NCBI GenBank assembly: GCA_948567375.1
Contig: OX419757.1
Coordinates: 31,310,001 to 31,374,000 of the forward strand
Reading direction: 5' to 3'
From: Lunularia cruciata
Taxonomy: Eukaryota > Streptophyta > Marchantiopsida > Lunulariales > Lunulariaceae
Length of the DNA stretch: 64,000 bases
This document shows positions 1 through 11,040 of the stretch, piece after piece (the first letter of the stretch is position 1; each line of letters starts with the position of its first letter). A model generated the notes under the pieces. The model was not told where the DNA came from and did not search any database. It worked only from the letters and a program-made list of their open reading frames with translations. The position numbers and the translations under genes are program-made.

Positions 1-395
1 TCTTGGTGCCCCTACTTTCCTCTTGTTTTGTGGTTGTTGATAGGCCAATTTTGGAGATTTATGTGACAAATGTGGAAGAGTGATCCTTTCCTCTCCAGAT
101 GTTATTGTGGCAGACAAGAGATATTCTATCCACACGGGCACACAAGGATCTTCCATCTTTTGCTTCACTATTGTCAGATTGGACTACAGTTATAGTCTTC
201 CTTGACGGAGCGACAATGTCAACATATGCTACATTTTGTCTTAGTTGACTTGTCCATTCCTTATGCTTTCAGAGCACATCTTGGCTCTTGTTCCAGCAAG
301 GATGTAGGCTCTTGGATCCCAACTTGATCGTGCATTAGGGCATTCCAACTCACATCAACTACTTTCTCTACAACAATGAGGTTTTGTCTTGGTCT
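1..395 (+). repeat. Direct repeat with 1686-2075 (LINE segment)
   Basis: Bases 1-395 and 1686-2075 align along their full length with many substitutions. Both encode the same LINE C-terminal segment, so the window holds two fragments of one family in head-to-tail order. Confidence 0.75.
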
Positions 396-591
396 GGTCC
401 ACCCATCTGCATGGGTATTGTGCATTGTCCCTAGCCTCTACTCAAGAGGCATTTTAGGGATGGTATATGAGCATCTTAGGGATTGCTTTCAAGTAGATGA
501 TCTTTCTTGTGGATTTACCAAATTATTTCATATGACTACAATAATAGCAAGGGAAGATATCCTACTTCAATTAGTCAAGTGTTATGGTTAG
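1..591 (+). pseudogene. LINE reverse-transcriptase ORF, C-terminal fragment (copy 1)
   Basis: This is the downstream end of a non-LTR retrotransposon ORF2-type protein. Its first 395 bases are clearly similar to 1686-2075, which in copy 2 lies just after the reverse-transcriptase domain, so this is the same part of an upstream copy. Readable pieces include the stretch around 376-470 (MRFCLGLVHPSAWVL), matching MRFHLSLVHSFA in copy 2. Frames are interrupted and no complete ORF survives. The window edge cuts its 5' part. It would encode a cytoplasmic/nuclear RT-endonuclease polyprotein if intact. Confidence 0.6.
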
Positions 592-639
592 TTGACTTCT
601 TGTCATGGAGAAGGACACATGGGGCATTAGATTGATTGT

Positions 640-2696
640 TATTAGAGAGATCTTTTTGTGTTTGGTTAGTTGCACCATTGTCCTTTAGCATCGATCTCAC
701 TTCCAAGAGCACATTAGTCCACATTAGTCCACATCAATTTGGAGTAGTTATACTTGGAGATTGTAAGGCTATATCTCTAGGTATTAGGGCACTCCTAGAC
801 ATCCATTTGGAATGGTTCATCCTACAAGTGGATGTTGAGAATGCTTTTAATAGCATCTCTTGGACATCTATCTTTAGAGAGCTTAGGGAGGCCGATGGAT
901 CCTTGGCAAGTCTCATTCCTTTTCTGCGATTTTTTTATTGCTCTCCTGCTTCCCTTTACTACCAGCATGGTTGGTCACAAGAGAAATTCATCATCTTGGA
1001 GTCAAATGTTTGTACATAATAAGCAGATCTTTTAGGGGGGCCTTTGTTTGCCATGGCTCATTTCAAAGCTCTCTTACCCTAAGCTCTCTCTAAACTACTT
1101 TGGCCATCCCAAGTTGTGTAGTTCTTTCCTTGGTAGACAATACACACATTGTAGCCCTTGTAGATTAGATTAGGTAGGCTTTTGATCACTTGACTACTAA
1201 GTTACATCTTGTAGGCTTGAGAATCAAGGTGTCAAAGTGCAAAGCATGGTTCCCTTTAGGTATCCCTTCCCACCTTGAGCTTCTAAAGGAGTGTGTCACA
1301 TCTACAAATGGACTATGTGTTCTTGGAGTGCCAATAGGATCTGAGGATTTTGTTACATGCTTCTTAGACATTGCCCTTGCACAGGATATTCTCCATGTAG
1401 ATAACCATATTCTACTAGGAGATCTACAAGTGGCATTTGGTATACTCTCCTCTAGTATTGCCTACTTACTTCTCTACATGGTTCTCCCTTCCTTGACTTT
1501 CCTATCACATATGAGAGCTTTTGAGGAGGATTATGGGAGTCCTTGGTGATATCATCATACCATGGACATTTGAGTGTGTGACAGGGGATTTGGCACATAG
1601 ATAAACATCTTTACTGATCTTGTGTGGAGGTAGGCCTATAATTTATGGTGGAGATGGCATTTATAGCATTTTTGGGTAGTTGAGCTCTCTTGGCACCCCT
1701 ACTTTCTTCCCATTTTGTGGTTATTGATAGGCTAGTTTTGGAGACATATGTGACCAAGGTGGAGGAGGGATTCTTTTCTCTCCATGTGTTATTGCGGTAG
1801 ATGAGAGATGGTTTATCCACATTTGCATGGAATGACCTTCCATCCTTTGCTTCACTACCATCAAATTGGACCAAAGATTTATAATCTTCCTTGATAGAGC
1901 AACAATATCTATATACACTACATTCTCTCTTAGTTGACTCATCAATTCCTTGGGCAACTAGAGCACATCTTTGCTCTTGCTCTGACAATGGTGCAAGCTC
2001 TTGGATCCTAGCTCAACCATACATTAAGGCATTGCAACTTGCACCAGCCACCTTCTCTACTATGATGAGGTTTCACCTAAGTTTAGTCCACTCGTTTGCA
2101 TCCTTGCTACTCACTTGTGAGTGGGGTTCTACACCAGATGCAATAGTGGTCCATGTGACATGGTGTCCTTTTGGAGGATAGAGAATAGCTACCCATGATG
2201 CCATCAAGGATATATTTTTTGTTGTGGTATGAGAGAGTGGGTACCTTGCTTGGAGGGAGCGTTCTTATACATGTGTCAAGCATACTTATACTTAGTTTGA
2301 GATGATCTAGTGACAATGGCAAATGTTGTGGTTACAAATCCTATGCATGATGCAATTTTTGAGAGAGTGATTACTCATCCTCTTGGATAGGCAGCAAGTA
2401 GAGTAGTATGTAAGGTCTCCAAGTATAGGGGTATGCAACAAGGTCACATCTTTGTTCCCCTAGCCTTGGAATTATATGGAGTGATGGACACAATGTTTGA
2501 CACATTTGTCAAGGAGTGGAAGAGAGCTTATCATATTTGATCTCATGGGATACCACTCTCACTCTCATACTTTGTAGCATACTTTAGACAATATGTGTCG
2601 ATTGCTCTATAAAGAGCTTTGGTTGGTGCAATCCATAGGAGAGCAATTACACTAGGTGACGTTTCTTTGGATGCTCCAGTTGTTTATAGACCTTAT
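640..2696 (+). pseudogene. LINE (non-LTR) reverse transcriptase, decayed (copy 2)
   Basis: Conceptual translation in shifting frames gives a LINE-type RT: QFGVV near 737, then LQVDVENAFNS at about 822-855 (catalytic Asp within VDVENAF), then LGGPLFAMAHFKAL near 1033-1075. The YxDD-equivalent box at about 1130-1141 reads LVDN, so the second aspartate is lost. Further on, LGVPIGSEDF (1324-1355) and the post-RT region AFGILSSS (about 1435) fit the same family, followed by a C-terminal domain with HDAIKD near 2197 and FVPLALELYG near 2454. Many stops and frame changes show that it is dead. It abuts an LTR-like repeat that starts at 2697. Confidence 0.7.
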
Positions 2697-3494
2697 TGTG
2701 ATAACTCAAAAAATATCACTTTTGCAATAATTGGGTAAGTAAAGTTTGTTCCCATAGAGATACAAGGCAGAATTGGTCAAATACAAAGCAAAGTAACAAT
2801 GTAGTTCTTCTTTATTGCATCTTTAATCTCTTAGGTAGAAACCGCACCCAAAAGAGAGTAATAAGCATTGACTTGCAGTCTTGTCACAACAATTTGTCAC
2901 CCATAATCATAATATCAAATTTTGTCCAAACAAATCTTGATTGTGATGATTCAGATTTCTCCCAAAGACAGCTACTTCACTACAAATTGACTTTGCCTCA
3001 AAATTGTGTTCCACCTCTCCATTGAAGGCACAACTTCCTCAATCAAAATTGCTTTGCATCAACGCAACATTGCACTCACAAATGCAAAATACTACCAACA
3101 CTACAATTCCTCTTAGGTCTCTCAAGGCATTGCTTTGATTGCACTTCACTTAGGATCAATCACATAGAATGAAGATCAAGGTTGTGGAATCCAACATCCA
3201 ACAAGCACACTGACTTGCACTTTGAAATTCTTCACATACTCACAAATACACACACAAAGTTGATACTTGAAATTAAGCTCAAGTGACGAGCACTGAAATC
3301 AGCACTTTGCTTTATCTATCTTCAAAAATTACAAATACTGAACAACATTAAACTACAAATGCCTCCTTTAAATGGGCAGAGCACTTTCACAGTTATCTAA
3401 CAAAAAGACCATTCCACAACAACTCTACAAACCTACAGATCCAAAATAACAATGCACCTCTTCATATCTGCCACTTCAAATCTCTAATTTGTTG
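2697..3494 (-). repeat. LTR-like terminal repeat of coiled-coil element G (copy 1)
   Basis: This block starts TGTGA and is closely similar to 7146-7937, which also starts TGTGA. The similarity continues past the non-coding part into a coding segment read on the minus strand. That fits the 3' LTR plus 3' coding end of a minus-strand element. The inner LTR boundary was not resolved, and no duplicated target site was established. Confidence 0.5.
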
Positions 3495-5449
3495 CTAATT
3501 TGATCTGATGTCAACCTCAACTTTGGCCTCCAAACCTGATGTTCCTTCAAGTATTTCTCCTTCTTTGGGTCTACTCAATTCCCCTCCTAACTCTTCTATT
3601 TCTATGATTTCTTCAGTATGAACTACAATTGAGTTCATGGGTAACCTTTCTAACTCTTTATCTTCCGACCCGCTCTTCTCTAATGTCTCAAGTAACTCAT
3701 CCAAAGACACTTGAACTCTTACTTCACGTACTTTGGACTTCTTGACTGATTGCACTGATTGCACAAAGTTATCCAACTCTGTCCTAACAAGATCTAATCT
3801 GAGACACACATTGTCTCATATTTCTAACATCTTCTTATCTACCTATTCTCATAGAAAAATTAATAAATTATTCAACTTTGTGTCCTTTGCCTTTTTCTTC
3901 CTCATCTCTTGTACTAACAACTTCAACTTGTGCAGTCTGGCTTCTTCTAGCTCCCCTTTGACTTCCATGCTGGGCATTGCCTTTATCTCACTTACCACTC
4001 TTACTACATCATCGGATTCCACCACTATATTGAGCTTCTCCTTCTTTCTTTCTTCTTTCAATTCATTGCGATACATCTGCAAATCATCTTCAAGATCAGC
4101 CTTCATCGCCTCTTTCTCTTGTCAATTTATTGCAAGTTGTTCTTCCGCCACTCTCAACAATCCTCATAATTGATCTTCTTCTCTACTACGTTCCGATAAG
4201 TCCTTCTGCCATGCTTGATCTTTCTTGGCTGCCTTGTTCTTCAGACTCCCTAATTCTTGCTCCATTACTGTCACACTTGCCTTAGAATTTATTAGTTCTA
4301 CTTGTGCGTCAACAATTTCTCCCTTCAGCACTTCCACCAACAACGTCTTCTCTTTTACTTCTTCTTGACTCTTCACTAAATCCTCCCTCATCACTTCTGA
4401 ATGCTTACCCCAAATAATCTCCTCCACCCAAAGTTCTTTGGCTTCCATTTTTACTCATGTTAACTTACTTCTTAACAACAAGGTCTCCGCACTCCACTTC
4501 TCCACTATTGCTAACTCATCTTTCACGTCAAGGTTAGCACTCACCATCTCTACTTTCTTTTGTTGTAGAAATACCAACAATGGACATACAACCTTCCATA
4601 GGTACTCCACTCCATTGTGCTTCCTGTCATCGGCCCAAACTTCTTCATCTTGTGTAGGTAACTCTTCTATTGGCGCCTTACCCCAAAGTCATGATCTTTG
4701 TACCTTCAATGTCTCCCCATTTGAGCTCTCCTCCTCTTTTGGGATGACTTTACTGGGCCCGTCATTGGCTGCATGCACATTTCTCTTCCCCCAACAGTTC
4801 TTGGACATACCAAGACTCCTTCTTTTTCCTTCTCACATCCTTGCTCAATGGTGGACACCTTTGTACTTGGCTTCTCTACGTCCACACTCCGTCTTTGGGT
4901 TTGCTGAACCTCTGCCTCTCCTTTGCTACCACTGCTCAACTCTTCACTTTGTAGTGTGAACTCTTCTTCTCCTCCCAAAGCTTCTCCCTTTGACTTAGTT
5001 TATCCTTTTGACTCCTCCTCTTCTTCCGGAGTTCATTCCTTTACTTTCACCAACATTGCCTTTGGGTTAGCCTTCTACATCTTTTGTTACTATACTACTG
5101 CAAGGTGACTTTCAGGTTTAGTTTTCTTTCTTACCTTGGGGATATCCACTACTACAATTCTCTCCTTTTGACTCTTCTTGTAGTACTTGTCTCCTTCTTG
5201 CACCCATTCCATATAATATCGCTCATCCGCATCCGTCTCCTTGCATAGATCCGGATAAAAGTGTGATTGCATCCGGCTTCTCTCATCCAAAGTCAGTAAG
5301 TTCAGCCCAAAGTAGAAATGAGCTGCAAAGAGCATAAAATAATGTGGTTGTATATCTATCCTCCAACCCAAAATCATTTCCCCTACTCGCTGATGCAGAC
5401 ACTTCGCCCAATCCACTACTTCTCTTACAAACATTTGGTGAAAGAACAC
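3495..5449 (-). pseudogene. Gag-like coiled-coil protein of element G, decayed
   Basis: Several minus-strand reading frames (5090-5449, 4706-4978, 4164-4448, 3849-4106, 3495-3809) together read as one long Glu/Lys-rich protein. The upstream piece contains FFHQMFVREVVDWAKCLHQR followed by RIDIQPHYFMLFAAHFYF, which is globular in character. The middle is a long heptad-like coiled coil (EVKEKTLLVEVLKGEIVDAQ). The end is acidic (EEIIEIEEL). No reverse transcriptase, protease, integrase or zinc knuckle is visible nearby, so this looks like a non-autonomous LTR element whose only product is a structural, Gag-like protein. I do not recognise the family; the Gag assignment is inference from context. 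Confidence 0.45.
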
Positions 5450-5482
5450 CGCTTATTGTATCATGACATAAGTGGTTTGCTT

Positions 5483-6174
5483 TGTAACATCCATTTGTGC
5501 ATGTGTGTGGTATTGTGATATTTAGCTTGGTATTACAAGCACTTGAGAGATATTATTTATATAGAGATAAAAGATGGTTCTACATTAGTCATGATTAGCT
5601 AGAGTTAGTTATAGCTAAGATAGAGGAGACCTTTCTTTAGAGGAAGTGTAAAAGATGAGCACCACTATTTTGGATTCTAGTATGTTGACTTGGTATTATT
5701 CCTAAGTGTTTGGCTTTAAGGAAAGAGTTGAGAACTCTTGGGCCTGCAAGTCCTTTTGTTTTGGATTCTTCTATAGTCCAAAGATACCCCATGTGTGAAG
5801 GAATCATTGACTTAGTGGTTGGGTCAAGATAAGATCACATGCTAGTAGAATATGCCCATGTGAATAGATATTCCTTTCTACTTTTTGACTTTACTTGACT
5901 TTTAGTCTAGTAACTTGAGTTACTACGGTAATTAGTAACTTTGGTGTGTAACTATTTCACAAGTATATAAACAAGGGGTGAGGAAGTACTTATCATCCTT
6001 TCATTTGCAACTACCTCTCTCATTTGAGTTCCCTAGAGAGCAATGTCTTGAGTCTTGGAGTGTTAGCCTTGGAGGAGTATGATGGAGTTGAGTTTCCTTG
6101 TCTTCTTAGTCCATGGCGCGCTACCATAATAGCCATCAGAGGTTTATCTTGAGTGAGAGATAGGCCGGCTCACA
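5483..6174 (+). repeat. Full-length 692-bp solo LTR of the A family, inserted in element G
   Basis: It begins TGTAACATCC and ends GGCTCACA, and it is the inverted counterpart of the two LTRs of element A (30798-31489 and 44486-45177), with the same length of 692 bp. No PBS, PPT or coding sequence accompanies it, so it is a solo LTR. It separates the two halves of the minus-strand coiled-coil gene. Flanking bases (TGCTT before, ACTCT after) do not form a clear target-site duplication. Confidence 0.85.
5964..5970 (+). promoter_or_regulatory. TATA box of the A-family LTR
   Basis: TATATAA lies in the R-proximal half of the LTR, at the same place as in both LTRs of element A. A TATA box here would set transcription about 30 bp downstream, near 5995. 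Functional use is inference. Confidence 0.5.
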
Positions 6175-7145
6175 ACTCTGGCTTGAACATTGCCATCATC
6201 ATGCTCATGATCCTTCCCTGCTTGGGGTCTCTATAGCTATCCACCTTATACCTATTCTTGGTACAAGGTCGATTGAAAGAATTTCTCACCTTGGTAGTCT
6301 CTTCTAAGGCATCACACTTCCGGTAGAAGGTGGTATCTCCTACCTCTCTTGCTTCTCTCTCCAGGACTAACTTCCAATCCGACTTAGTCCATTCAGCTAG
6401 ATTCCATCTCTTTCCTTTGTGCTTTGGTCCATCCTTGTAATCACTTGCGGTGATTTCTATCATGAAACTTGGAAAACTTAAATTCAAGTTCCAAGCCACA
6501 AATGTGAACAAAGTCTCATAAAGACATCAATCCTCTCTACTACATCTAATCTACCCATTGCAAGACCTCTCACCACAATTTGCTTACTTACTTTTGGGGC
6601 CATCGTGTGTTTCCTCACTCTCTTCTTGTAAAAGATCATTCTTGAGATACTAACCCACTCTTCTTCTTGCAAATTTGCAATTTGCATTCCTTTGGATTAG
6701 CTCTGAATAGGGATAGGGTAGCATTTAGACATTGTGATGCTTCCTTGCTGAAATCTTGATTTTATAGTCCTTCACTGATCGGTCATTCTTTAGTCGTTTC
6801 TTTGTGTCACTCATCAATTTTGTGAGGTTGTTTCATGTCACTATCAAAAACTTCTTGATCCCAAGGTAGTCACTTTCTTCCCGCATACTTTCTTGATTGG
6901 CAACCCCAAAGAAGTTTGTTATAGGTTCTTTGGATCAAGTTGTGCTACCTAATACAAATTCCTCTTCTTTGCCTTTCTCTCTTGCCATCCCAAGTCCTTT
7001 GGACTTGACCCACGGTCGACTTTAGGTTTAGACCAAACACACAATTCTTCACATTTTCCTTCTTTTTTAGCACTCCTTTGGCTTTACCAAGATACTTCTT
7101 CTTCAAAACTTTATTAAAACCATCCAAAAAAAAGTAGGTACCACA
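6175..7145 (-). pseudogene. Upstream half of element G coding region, decayed
   Basis: Minus-strand frames at 6945-7145, 6484-6687 and 6170-6511 form the N-terminal continuation of the coiled-coil protein. Readable pieces are NLAEWTKSDWKLVLEREARE (about 6340-6400) and, earlier, EEEWVSISRMIFYKKRVRKH. The frame changes between 6484 and 6511. The solo LTR at 5483-6174 lies between this part and the rest of the gene. No catalytic motif is recognisable. Confidence 0.4.
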
Positions 7146-7937
7146 TGTGACAACCGGGCAAATATCACTTTTGCGGTAATTAGGTAAGAAAAGTTTGTTC
7201 CCATAGAGATATGATTCAGAATTGGTCAAATACAAAGTCAAATGTCACAATGTAGTCCTTCTTGATTTCATCTATAATCTCTCAGGTAGCAACTACACCC
7301 AGAAGAGAGTAACAAGCACTGACTTGCAGTCTCATCACAACAATTTGTCACACATAATCACAACTCCATCAAATCTTTCCAAACAATCTTGATTGTGATG
7401 ATTCAATGTCTCCCAAAAATGGCACTTCACTACAAAACTACTATGCCTCAGAATTGTGTTCCACTCTTCCACTAAATGCACAACTTCCTTGATCAAAATT
7501 ACTTCACATCAAATTTGCATTGTACTCACAAATGCAAAATACTACCAACACTATAAGTCTTCTCAGAACTGTCAAGGTATTGCTCCAATTGCACTTCACT
7601 CAAGATCAAACACATAGAATAAAGATCAAGGTTGCAGAATCTAACATCCAACACACTTTGACTTGTACTTCAGAATTCTCCACACACTCACAAACATAGA
7701 CACAATGTTGATACTCGGAATTAAGCTCAAGCAACGAGCACTACTTCATAGCACTTTGCTTTATCTATTCTCAGAATTATGAGCACTAGACAATATATGA
7801 CTGCAAATGCCACCTTTAAATAGTAAAGCAATTGATAGTTATCTAATAACTATACCATTCTCCAACAACTTTTCCTACCTACAGATCCAAAATGATAATG
7901 CACCTCTTCATATTTGCCTCTTCAAATCTCAAAATTA
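7146..7937 (-). repeat. LTR-like terminal repeat of element G (copy 2)
   Basis: This is the partner of the block at 2697-3494, with the same TGTGA start and the same order of motifs. Its coding continuation at 7938-8156 is also shared with 3495-3809 (LEKSG..ED, TSGLEA..EVDI). It therefore marks a second copy of the family in the same orientation, or the other LTR of a rearranged copy 1. Confidence 0.5.
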
Positions 7938-9110
7938 TTACCACTCCAATCCAATGTCTACTTCCTCCTCGGCTTCCAATCCAGAAGTAACTTCACATAC
8001 TACTCTATCCTTGGGTCTATATGATTCTACTAAATCCTTCACTATTTCTACTATTTCTTCACTCATATATGCAATTACACTAGTAAGTATTCTATTTAAC
8101 TTGTTATCTTCCAATCCACTCTTCTCTAAAGTGTCAAATGTCAAATCTGAAGACACCTACACTCCTATCTCTGTTACTTTGGGTCTAACTACTATAAATT
8201 CCTTTGTTAATTCTACTATGTCCTCATCAAGAATTGTAATTGAAAGCATGGGTACACTATCTATGCCTTCAATTTGTAACTCACTTTCCCGTAATCACTC
8301 ATGTTACTGACCTGAAGACACTTACTGTTTGATCATGCACTTTGGGTTCATTCACTACTAATATTTCCCTTCTAATTTTGTTCTATCTTCAATCAGAATT
8401 GAAATTGAAGTCATGGGTATCCAAAATATCTTCTTTCCCTACTCTAACTTCCTCTAGTCCTTCAGGCAAGACTCCCAAAGTCACCTTCACTGCACTCCGA
8501 GGTCCGACTATCTCGGGTTGAATCATATTTGTCTTGAGGCAAAGTCTTTAGACCCAAAGTCATGTAAACCCAAAGTCCAAAATCCAAATTCTAAAGTCCC
8601 TAAGACACCAACCCAAAGAACCTCAACCTGAAATCCTTCAAGTAGTTTGTACACTTACTCCTAAAACTTCAAATGCTTGTAAGTTCTTCTATAGACCTCC
8701 AAACTTTGCAATTTTAGTGGAAATGAAAATTCCTAGACAAGACGCTTCCAACAAGATATAGCATGTATAATTTGGAGTTTTCATCATTGAGATATAGCCC
8801 CCACAGTAATCCTGACCTGAAACCTCCATTCCGATGCAAAGAAACCCTCCTTCAGCATCTGATCCGAGTTTTTTCCTCCTCTGACATGAAGTAAGCTTCT
8901 TCGGGTCTGATAAAGTCTGAGTTCTTCTTCCTCCAATACAAAGTTGACCTCAGGCTTGATCAAAACATAGGTTTCCCCTCATTTCTTCTCCATTTGGTTT
9001 CAATTTGGTTTCAGCAAGGCACTTCTTCTTTAAAACTTGTCCAAAATGAAAAATGTGTGTACCACACCACACTTATGACTTGCATAGCTCAAATATCTTA
9101 GGTGCAATAA
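7938..9110 (-). pseudogene. Element G copy 2, Gag-like fragment with an internal duplication
   Basis: The first part (7938-8156) encodes TSGLEAEEEVDIGL, related to the end of copy 1. Between about 8067 and 8396 a 165-bp unit occurs twice in tandem: AGACAC at 8151 and 8316, GAATTG at 8231 and 8396. The period equals 55 codons and keeps the frame. Beyond 8500 the sequence is Pro/Lys/Ser-rich on the minus strand, then fades near 9110. No enzymatic domain is seen. Confidence 0.4.
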
Positions 9111-11040
9111 GGCAGATTTCTCATCGATACTATTGGCCCTAGCCTCATTTTACCACTTTTATCCCTCCCTTGTGTGGTTTGATGGGGTCTTCCAATCCTT
9201 CATGTATTCTATGTGGTTTCCTTTCTCTCTCTTCTATTATAATGAACTCTTCTTTGATTTCATTGTCTCAAAACATAGTCGCATGGCCTATAAAGGTAGT
9301 CATAGTTTAGGAGATGGTGTACCCTATTTCTCAAGAAATGTACAATTTGAATGGTCGATTGGTTTTTCCAATCCTTATAATACTAATGGAAAATATATTT
9401 GTATTAGAATTAACTCTTTGATTCAATTTCATCATAAAAAAATTATTTATTATCAATTTTATCCAAAAGGATTTCAAATAAAAACAATAGAAGTTGTAAA
9501 AGTGAAATATTTTTTTTTAAATTTAAATGGACTTGTTAAATTTTTTATTAAAATTAAAAATATAATCCTTATGCATTGAAATTTAAAATATTTTTATTAG
9601 ATTATTAATTAAAACTGTAATTCTTTAGTACAAAAGAAGACTTCAATGGAATAATAAAATAAGAATTTTGTACAAAAATACAAGAGAACTTGTTGATGAA
9701 CATACATGGAGGAAGTGTACTCCAAGAATTTGAACGGAGTCCTCTTGAGAGGGAAAGATTAGAATAGAATTGTAAGATAAGGACTTTCCATGAAAAATTA
9801 CTATTGCATTGTTGATGAACGAGCATGAAGGAAGAGTAATATAGGAGCCTCAATCTCTAGAGAGAAGCCCATGTGAATTAATAAGGGAGGTTACTTCTCT
9901 ACATAAGGTTTTGTATAAAAAAGAATTTGAGGCTTTTTTTTCCAATTTTGGGTGCTATATAGTTCCAATTCAATAATCTCCTCCATATATTTCTCATTGT
10001 GTGTGATGTGTGTATACCAATTTGATAGATTAAAAAAAAATTTCTTGGTGTAATACCAATAGCGGTGAATACCATAACATCATCCTTGGACGGTTGATAG
10101 CTAGCTCTCAAGAAAGATAAATATAATTTAACTATTCTTCTAGTGCATGATAATCACAAAATGTATCCATTTTCAGTTTTTTAGAAAGAAAAAATAAATG
10201 TTTGTATCTATAATCATAGAATGTATCCATTGTTATCTAATGATTGCACTTTTTATTTAGTTTTTGAGTTCCACAATTTGTTATTTCTCATTGTCTTCCA
10301 AAGAAAGAATTCTTTGATGGAAAAACTTCTAGAGTACTATGAGTATAATGTAGTAAATAGTATAGTATGCTTTTGAGTATATTTTATGAGTATAATGGAG
10401 TAAATAATATGATATGCTTTTGAGCATTTTATGTGAGATGGGATAATATCATTGTACATAAGTTATTTGATCAGTCTCAATTCTTCTAAAATGATTTTTT
10501 CAGGATTTATATATTTTATTCCAATATATTTTATCATTGAAATAGATTTTACTATCATTGCTGTGCTAAGAAATTCAAAACCATATATTAATAAGTGAAG
10601 ATAGAAAGATCAAAGGCCATTTAGTTTAGGCAAATTCCTAACTTCTAAAATGGCTAAAATATTCCAAATTTTTTGACTTCTAGAGTAGCCTTAATTTTTG
10701 AACTATCATACTACGTTCTTCAACTTAGACTTCCAGCTTTCAATATCACACGTCTAAGATATCATTGTAATGTGAATGTGAAATATGCTTGAGAAACAAG
10801 TAGAAAACACTTTGGAACTATAGTCAATATTCCTAGATAACAGTTCCAACATTGTCCATTATCACTTGCTCTCCAAGATTGCCCAATAGAAAAGAAGTTT
10901 GTAAAAAAAATGGATACATCATGCACCTATTGCATAGCTTTGCATTTTGCTTTTTTGAGACCACAAGATATAGCATTGGTTCCTCTTCTTGTTGCCAAAA
11001 GGGTAAAGTTGTACTCCCTCCTTACAAGATCACCTTACTT
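9111..11040. other. AT-rich sequence without recognisable genes
   Basis: I see no domain, repeat pair or RNA gene here. The 148-codon open frame at 9133-9579 has no recognisable motif and becomes an AT-driven Lys/Ile/Phe string at its end, so it is probably chance. Homopolymer runs occur near 9500 and 10030. Confidence 0.5.

Noticed and set aside
3733-4959. Plus-strand open frames (146 and 173 codons)
   Set aside because: They are antisense to the better-supported coiled-coil protein on the minus strand and are Ser/Phe/Leu-rich, as expected for the complement of Glu/Lys codons.
9133-9579. 148-codon open frame
   Set aside because: No motif, strongly AT-driven composition at its 3' half, no supporting context.
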